IMG/VR virus record: IMGVR_UViG_3300030106_000056
Location: 1 to 28,406 of that record
DNA from: a virus
DNA length: 28,406 bases
Strand: one strand, 5' to 3'
Shown: piece by piece, positions 8,312 to 15,720 of the stretch
How positions within the stretch are numbered: position 1 is the first letter of the stretch
Layout: each line of letters begins with the position of its first letter
The notes under the pieces: model-generated
What the model was told of the DNA's origin: nothing
Seen by the model: the letters and a program-made list of their open reading frames with translations, nothing else
The model's database searches: none
Position numbers and translations under genes: made by a program

Positions 8312-10686
8312 TAGTTACCAGCTTCTAGTGCTGCGACTTTCGTCTCAAGAGTTTCGATCTTGGCGATTGCTTCCTGCAGTGCGCCGGTCAGCAGCGGCAC
8401 TAGCTTGGCTTGGTCGATGCCCTGCATGACTGCGTTGCCATCATTATCCACCTCGTTGTGTGTACCGGTGACAGCTTCTGGCACAACAGTCTGTGCCTCA
8501 TGTGCAAGGAAACCATCTACGGTCGTGTCGGCGTCTACAATGAAGTTAAACCGCTTCGGTGCAAGCTGCTTCACACGAGCAATCGCACCGGTCATGTCGG
8601 TTACGTTTTCCTTGAGACGATGGTCGGAAGAGGTGTTATATGCCGTAGACGAGGCGGTAGTTGATATTGTGCCGACGCCAACAGTGCTGCCTCCACCATC
8701 AACACGCTGGAAAGTAACAGCGTTCTGGTTGGTTGCCGTATCCGTACTGGACAAATAAAGAATAGGAAAACCGCCGGTAATGTCTGTTGATTGCAGAGTA
8801 AGAGCATTGCCAGTTCCGGGGTTTTTGATTGAAGCCTGTTCAGTAGCAGCCGTGTTAAAAAGGTTAGTAGTAGTTCCGACCCTCAACCCACCGTCGCTGT
8901 CGATATACATACGAATGTTACCATCACCGTCTGACAAGACGAGGTTATTGTCGGATGTGCGGATGTCTAAGCCACCGCTGTTTCCGTCGTAAGAACCAAG
9001 AAGTGTGTTCTTTGCGCCTGTTGTAATGGCATTACCTGCATTTGAACCTATGGCAGTATTTTTACCAGTACCGCCACTACTATTATTAAAGTTAAATAAT
9101 GACAAGTGACCTACAGCAGTGTTTCCATCCGTGCCTGTACTTGCAGTCATTGATTTATAGCCTATCGCAACATTATCATCACCACTTAAGTTTACTTTTA
9201 GTGCTGATGATCCTATAGCAACATTTTCGTGACTACTATTAGCATTATCCTGTACCCCAAGCAATGCTGAATGACCTATTATAGTATTGTCATCAAATGA
9301 ACCGCTATTGACGTGTTTACCTGCCTCAAATCCTATAGCAACATTTCTTGCTACTCCGCTAGACATGCCGTTCTGCATGGCGTCTTCACCTAAAACAGAA
9401 TTTTCTGTGCCTTGGCTATAACTTCCGCTTAACTTCAACGTGCCACCATAAAGATTTGTATTACCGTTTTGTGTTAAGGAACCTGTATAATTGATGGTGC
9501 CACTGCCATTAATTGTTTTACTATTAAGATCAAGATTGCCGCCTAGTTGTGGGCTAGTGTCATCAACTAGGTTAGACATTCCGGCACCAGACACTTGCGC
9601 ATCAACATAAGTCTTAATTGCTTTTGCAGAAGCTAGGGTTGTGTCTGTTGCAGCTACGGATGATATGTCCGTATCTAAAACCCCAGACTTAAAATTGTCT
9701 ACTTCAATATTAGATACAGTATTGTTGTCAACATCTATTGTTTTGTTTGTAAGAGATTGTGATCCCGCAAGTGTAACATCACCTGCCGCAAACCCACTAT
9801 CGTTGTTGAAAATGCTAAGATTAATCTCACTAGCAGCCTTGCGCGATTCAGTTGTACCGTCTTGCAGAATAAACTCTGTAGTGCCAGAAGCAGCACCTGT
9901 CATGTCAGTCAGTTCGCTGAAGTCAAGGGCAAGCGTTACATCACCGGATGACCCGCCACCTGACAAGCCCGTGCCTGCAGTGACGCCTGTAATGTCACCA
10001 GTATTAGTTGTATAACCAAAACTTTCAATGTGGTCATTGATAGCCGCACTTGTCATCAGTGTGGTATCGTTGTCCGCGAAAGATTCTGAACTTGTAGTAA
10101 CTGCACCTCCATCAAGCTGGCTAAATGTAATATTGCCAAGCGTACCACCTAAAGTTAGATTACCACTACTTGTAACTGTGCCTGTAAGAGTAATACCATT
10201 TACCGTACCTGTTGTACCGACAGATGTTACTGTACCTGTTGTGCTAGAGAAGCTGCTGTCGTTGTTAAAAATACTAAGAGGTATCTCGCTAATGGCTTTA
10301 CGCTTTTGTGCCGTACCGCCGTCGAGAATTACCAGTTCATCTGCGCCTACAGCAGTTTCTGTCATGTCCGTAAGTTCTGTGAGGTCAACGTCAATGGTTG
10401 GCGTTGCACTTTCTCCAGAATTGTTTTGCAGGTCAATCAAGGCACCTGCTGTCAGGCTTGCTACATAGTCACCTGTAGTCTTTGTACCAAGTGCAACAGC
10501 ATTGTTGGCAATGCCTGATGCGTCAATCTGTGGACCTTCACCTGTCGTGCCATCGTGGCTGTGACCAGTTGAAGCGTTAAAAGCAGCTTGAACCGCATCA
10601 AACTCGCCATCAAGATCAGAGGCGTTGATTACGTTCCCGTCTGCAATATTGTTAGCGGTATCATTACGAGTGTAACCTGTACCCAT
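8311..10686 (-). CDS. Tail fibre with YadA-like repeats and C-terminal S74 chaperone domain, 791 aa
   Basis: A receptor-binding fibre is indicated by its modular build. The N-terminal ~60 residues resemble fibre virion-attachment ends (GHSHDGTTGEGPQI at 41-54). A beta-rich shaft follows with an internal ~45-residue duplication (101-146 and 255-299). Residues about 428-565 contain YadA-head-type NVAIG/NTAIG repeats. The end is an intramolecular chaperone domain beginning near residue 686 with SSDHRLKENV, the hallmark of peptidase S74 proteins. These trimerise and then cut themselves next to the conserved Ser. A C-terminal coiled coil (EAIAKIETLETKVAALE) is typical. AGGAG stands 6 nt before the ATG. 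It is followed directly by the 66-aa membrane protein gene. Confidence 0.9.
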   Translation of the reverse strand: MGTGYTRNDTANNIADGNVINASDLDGEFDAVQAAFNASTGHSHDGTTGEGPQIDASGIANNAVALGTKTTGDYVASLTAGALIDLQNNSGESATPTIDVDLTELTDMTETAVGADELVILDGGTAQKRKAISEIPLSIFNNDSSFSSTTGTVTSVGTTGTVNGITLTGTVTSSGNLTLGGTLGNITFSQLDGGAVTTSSESFADNDTTLMTSAAINDHIESFGYTTNTGDITGVTAGTGLSGGGSSGDVTLALDFSELTDMTGAASGTTEFILQDGTTESRKAASEINLSIFNNDSGFAAGDVTLAGSQSLTNKTIDVDNNTVSNIEVDNFKSGVLDTDISSVAATDTTLASAKAIKTYVDAQVSGAGMSNLVDDTSPQLGGNLDLNSKTINGSGTINYTGSLTQNGNTNLYGGTLKLSGSYSQGTENSVLGEDAMQNGMSSGVARNVAIGFEAGKHVNSGSFDDNTIIGHSALLGVQDNANSSHENVAIGSSALKVNLSGDDNVAIGYKSMTASTGTDGNTAVGHLSLFNFNNSSGGTGKNTAIGSNAGNAITTGAKNTLLGSYDGNSGGLDIRTSDNNLVLSDGDGNIRMYIDSDGGLRVGTTTNLFNTAATEQASIKNPGTGNALTLQSTDITGGFPILYLSSTDTATNQNAVTFQRVDGGGSTVGVGTISTTASSTAYNTSSDHRLKENVTDMTGAIARVKQLAPKRFNFIVDADTTVDGFLAHEAQTVVPEAVTGTHNEVDNDGNAVMQGIDQAKLVPLLTGALQEAIAKIETLETKVAALEAGN
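8992..9405 (-). repeat. YadA-head-like repeats in the 791-aa fibre
   Basis: Residues ~428-565 hold recurring N-[VT]-A-[IV]-G motifs at about 448, 488, 505, 522 and 543. Each is followed by a small-residue-rich turn. This pattern is typical of the left-handed trimeric beta-roll of YadA-type adhesin heads. Confidence 0.7.
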
Positions 10687-10688
10687 TA

Positions 10689-12218
10689 TTATCTCCTAGC
10701 GTTTGTTATAAACTGCAAAGTAGCAGAGTCAATTGTAAATACAGCATCTGTGCTGCTGCCTAATGTTTCATATAATATGGACACGACAAATCCTGAACCT
10801 CGTGTCTGCACATTAAAGATTGCGTCTGGCGCTGTTCCAAAAATAGAAGTAGATGCACCATATGTAGCAGAACCGTAAGTGACTGTTGCTGAAGAAGAAC
10901 TATCTAGCTGTTCAGAACTTCGATTAGACCCAGCTTGTGCGTAGTCAAACTGTAGTGTCTGACGTAATTCAAATGCACCATTAATCTTTAGATAAGCTGT
11001 GCCTTTGTATATGGTCTTGCGAACAGATGGATCATTTAGTGGGACAAACGGTGTAGCAAAGCTGGCAATAATATTTGTCCCGTCAAATGTATTGCCTGAT
11101 TCCATTTGATATACGTAGCCATCGTTGTTGGCGAAATATATTAACTCGTCAAATCCTTCGTACTCACTGTGGGATACATGTGCGTTAATACCACGCAAAT
11201 CGTTAAAGACTACACCTTCTTGCAACTGTGTAGCAGCAATTCCTTTTGCACCCTCAATAGCACCAGAAGACAAAAATGCAAATATTCTGTACTGGCTTTT
11301 CTCACGAATGACTGTGCTTGTAAATCCGCTACTACCACTACTAATCAGGTCAAGCATCTCTGACTGAATAGTTTTGGATACGGCACCAAGACTAAAGTCG
11401 CCAATCCTGTCAGTTGCAGAGAACAGACGCAAGCCATCAGGACCAAGGAATATAATGTCTCCACCAATTTCCTGAATTGTATCTGGGGCCACACAACCTA
11501 AGTCACGAGACACAGGCTGTAGTGTAAAGTCTGCCACACTGTTGCCATTAAGTACAAAGATACTGGTCTTACAGAAAACAATTAGTTGCTCACGGAATAC
11601 AGTAAGTCCTGTAATTTCATCCGCAACATTTATTATACCACCACCATTGGCAACTGTAAAGTCATCATCTTCATATGGTGCAGAAAAAACTATCTTTTTT
11701 CCGTTACCCAGTACAATGTGGTTTTTAAAGTTGACAATAAAACTTGCACCAGAAGTATCACTAGGCAAGGACGATAGCTGGGCAAAGGTTGAACCATCAA
11801 ACCTAAATGGCTTGCCCGTGTCATCCACAAGCATTAGCTTTTCTGTGCCGTCAAAATCGTACTTCAGAAAACGTACTTTGCCTGTCCCGCCGATTGTAAC
11901 ACCGGCACTGCTGAATGAACCATTGTCACTTATCTGCGTCCAACCTGATCCCGCAGACCTGAATAGGTCATCGCCTCTTACTGCGTATACCTGACTGCTG
12001 TATCTAGTTATACCACGAACTACACCAGTATTGCTTAGTGCGTTTGTGTCGTACTTGGTAAACCCCTCAATCCTTCTGTACCCACCGAAGATGGACGGTT
12101 CAAAGTTACGCAGGATACGTGCTGACCCCGGCGCTTGCACACCCTGTTGGGTGGGAGCAAGATTAGTAATCAACCCACCGCGAAACTCAAAAGGGTAAGT
12201 TTGCCATGCGTCAGCCAT
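10689..12218 (-). CDS. Tail nozzle / DNA-stabilisation protein, beta-propeller-like, 509 aa
   Basis: The N-terminus (FRGGLITNLAPTQQG, residues 11-25, then APGSARILRNFEP) is the kind that starts short-tail nozzle or stabilisation proteins, comparable in role to P22 gp10. The next ~300 residues show recurring beta-blade-like segments (for example VRFLKYDFDGTEKLMLVDD and IGGDIIFLGPDGLRLFSATD) that suggest a propeller closing the tail channel. The C-terminal ~130 residues are a separate beta-rich region. It lies directly after the head-tail adaptor gene (TAATG overlap) and before the S74 fibre gene, matching a portal-adaptor-nozzle-fibre assembly order. Assignment is by sequence style and context. 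Confidence 0.8.
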   Translation of the reverse strand: MADAWQTYPFEFRGGLITNLAPTQQGVQAPGSARILRNFEPSIFGGYRRIEGFTKYDTNALSNTGVVRGITRYSSQVYAVRGDDLFRSAGSGWTQISDNGSFSSAGVTIGGTGKVRFLKYDFDGTEKLMLVDDTGKPFRFDGSTFAQLSSLPSDTSGASFIVNFKNHIVLGNGKKIVFSAPYEDDDFTVANGGGIINVADEITGLTVFREQLIVFCKTSIFVLNGNSVADFTLQPVSRDLGCVAPDTIQEIGGDIIFLGPDGLRLFSATDRIGDFSLGAVSKTIQSEMLDLISSGSSGFTSTVIREKSQYRIFAFLSSGAIEGAKGIAATQLQEGVVFNDLRGINAHVSHSEYEGFDELIYFANNDGYVYQMESGNTFDGTNIIASFATPFVPLNDPSVRKTIYKGTAYLKINGAFELRQTLQFDYAQAGSNRSSEQLDSSSSATVTYGSATYGASTSIFGTAPDAIFNVQTRGSGFVVSILYETLGSSTDAVFTIDSATLQFITNARR

Positions 12219-12949
12219 TAGATGGGCAACCTCGCATAGCCCGTCCTACCACCACCACCGGTGTTCTGTGGGATCATGTAAGACCTCACATAGTATGTGC
12301 GGTTGATTAGCATGGAACGCATGTTCTTAATGCCCTCTTCAAACTTCTCCTTTGCTACCAGTGCGTCTTGTGTGTTGCCTCGGAACAGATATGCATAGTG
12401 CATAGCACCGTCTACAATGATATGCTTGAAGCGTTCCGGTATTGCCGGTACGTCATCATGCAACTCAAGGTCTACAGGAATGCGGTAGTATTCATACACC
12501 AGAGTGTATGCAGCATCTGGTTCAGGGGTGAGGATAAACTCAAGTGCTGGGCCGTGTGCCACCAGTTGTGGTACACCCTGCCGTCCTGTGCTGTTGTACT
12601 CTTGATCTACATACTTGTCTAGATACTCTTCGTAGGTGACAACTCCCAGACGAGTGGTGGCATTTCCAAGTGTGCTGTCTTCTTTGATGCGGAAGCTGTC
12701 AAAGTCAAGCAGCTTGGCGTCATGCGGAAATGCATACCGTGTCACATTAGCTGACAGCGTTTCTTCCTGCTGCACATGATTGAACGGCCAGTTAAACTCT
12801 GTCTGATTGATGTCACGAATAGATGCGTTAACGGCATCCTTAATGTGGGCATAGAAACCTGTAGAGGTAGAAAAGTTGGAAGACGTTAACTCAACTTCGT
12901 TCACTCTGCGGTTTACTTCGTTTACAAGTCCAAGATAATTGTAAGCCAT
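12218..12949 (-). CDS. Head-tail adaptor protein (SU10-adaptor/gp11-like), 243 aa
   Basis: The helical N-terminus (YLGLVNEVNRRVNEVELTSS, residues 5-24), the region around FYAHIKDAVNASIRDINQ and the phrase FNWPFNH are typical of adaptor proteins that sit beneath the portal ring of short-tailed phages. A middle beta region (LVYEYYRIPVDL) and a helix containing PERFKHIIVDGAMHYAYLFR follow, as in that family. The C-terminus is Gly/Arg-rich, possibly reaching the portal. It is flanked by TAATG overlaps with the 114-aa gene upstream and the nozzle gene downstream. Confidence 0.85.
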   Translation of the reverse strand: MAYNYLGLVNEVNRRVNEVELTSSNFSTSTGFYAHIKDAVNASIRDINQTEFNWPFNHVQQEETLSANVTRYAFPHDAKLLDFDSFRIKEDSTLGNATTRLGVVTYEEYLDKYVDQEYNSTGRQGVPQLVAHGPALEFILTPEPDAAYTLVYEYYRIPVDLELHDDVPAIPERFKHIIVDGAMHYAYLFRGNTQDALVAKEKFEEGIKNMRSMLINRTYYVRSYMIPQNTGGGGRTGYARLPI

Positions 12950-13293
12950 TATTTCTGCCTTATCGGTAATTTGATGGTACGTTCAGCTACATTTGCATTT
13001 GTGTCAGTCATCTGACATGTAAATGTATATTCTCTGTTTAGCACCCCGCTGCCAATGTTAATGGTCGCTACAGTGTTTGTATTGGTCTGCGATACATTTT
13101 GAATGCTGTCAGTCACAGCACTACTAGAAGCAGTAGTCAATGTCTGTCCAGCATTAATCTGTGTCTTACCAATCTCTGATGTTTGTACAAACCAGATAAC
13201 GGAACTGATAGTGCCGCTGCCAAGAAATCGTGACCAATCTACACTATAGTCTAAGGTTTCGTCTGGGTCTTTTATGGGCCACCTAAATGACAT
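12949..13293 (-). CDS. Fibre-tail adaptor-like protein, 114 aa
   Basis: The start FRWPIKDPDETLDYSVDWSR (residues 3-22) followed by an all-beta, Ser/Thr/Asn-rich remainder resembles the small phage fibre-tail adaptor family. Those proteins carry a (K)DPDE-x-LDYS-x-DW signature and connect fibres to the tail. Length fits a single immunoglobulin-like domain. AGGAG lies 6 nt before the ATG. It sits between the repeat fibre gene and the head-tail adaptor gene, which agrees with a bridging role. The family match is from memory. Confidence 0.7.
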   Translation of the reverse strand: MSFRWPIKDPDETLDYSVDWSRFLGSGTISSVIWFVQTSEIGKTQINAGQTLTTASSSAVTDSIQNVSQTNTNTVATINIGSGVLNREYTFTCQMTDTNANVAERTIKLPIRQK

Positions 13294-13302
13294 TCAAATC
13301 TC

Positions 13303-14445
13303 CTATGCTGCTCTTGCTCTTCTTTCGGCTGAAGTAGAGAACCTTTCAACATATACTTTTCTATCTTCTTGCATGACATGCACAGTGCGATTTTTAGAAC
13401 TTACAGTGACGCCACTGACATATACTTTTCTATTTTCGTTTGCGGCATTAGCGGTACGGTTTTGCGAACTGACCGTAATCTTGTCAATATATACAACTCT
13501 ACCTCTGTCGTAGTTTTCTTTGATAGCCTCAAAGTCAAAGGCAACTCCAGCAGCACTGACATCGTTCTTAGCGGAAGTAGAGTTAACGCCAGTTATAGAG
13601 GTGTTAGCTGTACCATTTGCAGTAACGTCGTTATCCGCAGCGGTGGTATTAACACCTGTAATAACAATGCTAGAGTCATTACTTGCTACAACAGCTTCAG
13701 TAGAAGAGGTTGCATTTACACCTGACAGATGTGTGCCATTGTTAATGGCGCTTACAGTACCATCAGCCGCAGTTGAATTAACGCCGGTTAAGGTTACTCC
13801 ATCTGATACACTTACAGATACATCGCTATCTGCAGCGGTAGAGTTAACACCTGTCAGTGTTATATTGGAGTCGTTGCTGGCTGTAACTGCCGTTGTGGCT
13901 GCTGTAGTGTTTACACCTGATAGATGACTACCGTTGTTAATAGCATTTACAGTACCGTCTGTGGCAGTTGAGTTAACGCTACCTAGAGTGACGTTACCTT
14001 TGCCTGACGCGGTGACAGAATTATCTTCGGCAGTAGCATTAACACCAGCGAGAGTGGTATTACCTATAGCTGTTGCTGTTAGTGTGCCATCTGCTGCTGT
14101 AGAGTTGACACTACCAATAGTAACATTACTCGTACCCGCTGACGTAACTGCGCTATTTGCTGCTGTACTATTAACACCAGCAAGAGTAATGTTATCCGTA
14201 ACCGTTGACGTAACCGGGTTACTTGCTGTGGTAGCATTAACACCTGTTAGTGTAGTGCCGTTTGATGCTACAGAAAGTGTACCATTCGATGCTGTAGAAT
14301 TAACGCCCGTAAGACCAGCACCGTTACTAGTTGCAGTTACAGAACCATCAGCGGCAGTTGATCCTACACCAGTAAGAGTGACTTCACTAACAGCAGTATC
14401 TACTGCTGAAAATGGTTGCTCACTAAATGCGGAAAAGCCAAACAT
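13303..14445 (-). CDS. Repeat fibre protein with thirteen 21-22-residue units, 380 aa
   Basis: After a 23-residue head, residues 24-303 consist of 13 units of 21 or 22 residues with the consensus LTGVNSTAADGTVTAS followed by a variable turn. It is almost entirely small and polar residues, as expected of a thin beta-fibre shaft. Units 7-9 and 10-12 are a duplicated three-unit block. The final ~64 residues switch to three Arg-rich ~23-residue repeats around VY[IV]. The protein has no catalytic motif. GAGAG lies 7 nt before the ATG. The neighbouring 415-aa gene begins with degenerate copies of the same unit, so the two proteins probably belong to one fibre apparatus. Confidence 0.8.
   Translation of the reverse strand: MFGFSAFSEQPFSAVDTAVSEVTLTGVGSTAADGSVTATSNGAGLTGVNSTASNGTLSVASNGTTLTGVNATTASNPVTSTVTDNITLAGVNSTAANSAVTSAGTSNVTIGSVNSTAADGTLTATAIGNTTLAGVNATAEDNSVTASGKGNVTLGSVNSTATDGTVNAINNGSHLSGVNTTAATTAVTASNDSNITLTGVNSTAADSDVSVSVSDGVTLTGVNSTAADGTVSAINNGTHLSGVNATSSTEAVVASNDSSIVITGVNTTAADNDVTANGTANTSITGVNSTSAKNDVSAAGVAFDFEAIKENYDRGRVVYIDKITVSSQNRTANAANENRKVYVSGVTVSSKNRTVHVMQEDRKVYVERFSTSAERRARAA
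13306..13497 (-). repeat. Three Arg-rich VYV repeats at the C-terminus of the 380-aa fibre
   Basis: The end of the protein has three ~23-residue units, each starting VY[IV]. The first two contain ITVSSQNRT/VTVSSKNRT and end NRK or DRK. The third begins VYVERFSTSAERR and is cut short by the stop. They are basic, unlike the neutral shaft. Confidence 0.7.
13537..14376 (-). repeat. Array of 13 coding repeats, 63-66 bp each
   Basis: The units encode the GVNSTAADG-type repeat of the 380-aa protein. By hand count, lengths are 21,21,22,22,22,22,21,22,22,21,22,22 and about 20 residues. Units 7-9 and 10-12 match best, sharing AINNG, HLSGVN and ASNDS in the same places. Nucleotide copies are diverged, so the array is old or codon-diversified. 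Confidence 0.85.
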
Positions 14446-14471
14446 TCACTAACTCTCTAGACTAACAACTC

Positions 14472-15719
14472 TTATACATCGCCTGTGTTTGTCGATGGGA
14501 AAGCCCGGCCTAAACCCCAGATAATTCTAACGGCACCACCTCCACCTTCACCGGCGTGCGCACCCCAGTAGGATGAGGCTTTACCCCCACCGCCACCGCC
14601 ATATAGACCACCATCTAGTATACCAGTAGCATTAGTTGGTGAAGCCGTACTAGCACCTCCTGAACCACCCTGTCCAGAACCATCACTTTGACCTACCCCT
14701 GAAGAACCCTCACCTAAAATACCAACACCGCCGCCACCGCCGGAAATGTGATCTAGATACGTAGAGTTATTTGATGCTCCACCTCCGGCACCGCCACCGC
14801 CGCTGCCATCTTCTCCAGAACTAAAATAATCATCTCTGCCATCACCACCGTCTCCAGTGTATCCTCCAGCGCCACCGCCGCCTGCAGGACCATAGCTAGA
14901 AGAACTTCGGCTATCAACACCGCCACCATTACCGCCACCTGACGTACCGTATAATGAAGTGACTGCAAAACCTCCACCATTTAAATCTGTACTATATCTG
15001 CCGGGATTGCCGCCTTCGGCCCTACAAATGCTTGTGCTTATAAAGTATGAATCACCTCCAGCAGTTGAACCGTTACTATATGCACCATCACTACCACCAG
15101 CACCCACAACAACAGTATAACTATTACCCGGTATTACAGGAATATCATTAACCCAAGCCAGACCACCACCACTGCCACCATTCATAGCGAATTTATAAGC
15201 AGCCGAAGGTACTCCATAATACATTCCACCACCGCCGCCGCCGACACATACAACACAGACACTAGTAACACCTGCAGGAGCAGTCCAAGAATAACTTCCG
15301 GGCGTAGTGTATGCTTGCTGACCGGGCTGATCTTCTAGTTTATAGTAAACTAACTTGGGGCCGACATATGCTCTTTCTATATATGTTCCTGCGACATAAA
15401 GATTACTCAATGCTGTTGATCCAACTTTAATGTTGGTCATGGGTGTCACAGCACCTACTTTACCTGCGGATGCAGTAGAATTTACACCCAAACCAGTAAG
15501 ATCAATGCCGAATCTAATAATACCGGCACTAGCAGTACTGTTAGTACCTGATAGTACAGTGGTATTGCCGCTGGCTGAAACTGCATTTATCGAAGACGTA
15601 GAATTTACACTGCTTATATCAATGAAGGCATCTGGAAATGAATCGTTGTGTTCAAAACCTAGTGCAGATACCGTTAGAGTGTCGGCAAACCCTAATGCGC
15701 TTACTCTAAATACAGTCAT
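14472..15719 (-). CDS. Glycine-rich adhesin-like fibre protein, 415 aa
   Basis: The N-terminal ~95 residues include about three degenerate copies of the NSTA repeat seen in the 380-aa protein. A short linker leads to TPGSYSWTAPAGVTSV (about 139-154), the entry strand typical of phage glycine-rich fibre domains. Residues ~160-400 are dominated by Gly runs with Ser, Asp, Tyr and Asn. This recalls the polyglycine-helix receptor-binding region of T4-type gp38 adhesins and similar glycine-rich tail-fibre domains. Two Cys lie in the strand before the first Gly run. A single base separates it from the stop of the 696-aa gene; only a weak AGAGA lies upstream. It is probably a receptor-binding tip or cap. 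Confidence 0.75.
   Translation of the reverse strand: MTVFRVSALGFADTLTVSALGFEHNDSFPDAFIDISSVNSTSSINAVSASGNTTVLSGTNSTASAGIIRFGIDLTGLGVNSTASAGKVGAVTPMTNIKVGSTALSNLYVAGTYIERAYVGPKLVYYKLEDQPGQQAYTTPGSYSWTAPAGVTSVCVVCVGGGGGGMYYGVPSAAYKFAMNGGSGGGLAWVNDIPVIPGNSYTVVVGAGGSDGAYSNGSTAGGDSYFISTSICRAEGGNPGRYSTDLNGGGFAVTSLYGTSGGGNGGGVDSRSSSSYGPAGGGGAGGYTGDGGDGRDDYFSSGEDGSGGGGAGGGASNNSTYLDHISGGGGGVGILGEGSSGVGQSDGSGQGGSGGASTASPTNATGILDGGLYGGGGGGKASSYWGAHAGEGGGGAVRIIWGLGRAFPSTNTGDV
15438..15617 (-). repeat. Degenerate copies of the fibre repeat in the 415-aa protein
   Basis: Residues ~35-94 contain SSVNSTSSINAVSASGNTT, LSGTNSTASAG and LGVNSTASAGKV. These match the GVNSTAADGTV repeat of the downstream 380-aa protein, so one module is shared across two adjacent genes. 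Confidence 0.7.
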
Positions 15720-15720
15720 T

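Noticed and set aside
7275-8429. Long plus-strand open frame (384 codons)
   Set aside because: It runs antisense across three well-supported minus-strand genes and its translation is rich in Cys, Arg and His with no domain-like pattern; it is a by-product of the Ala/Gln-rich codons on the other strand.
14500-15250. Runs of CCACCGCC-type triplets that look like a DNA repeat or CRISPR-like array
   Set aside because: They are Gly codons of the glycine-rich adhesin domain, with irregular spacing and no spacer/repeat structure.
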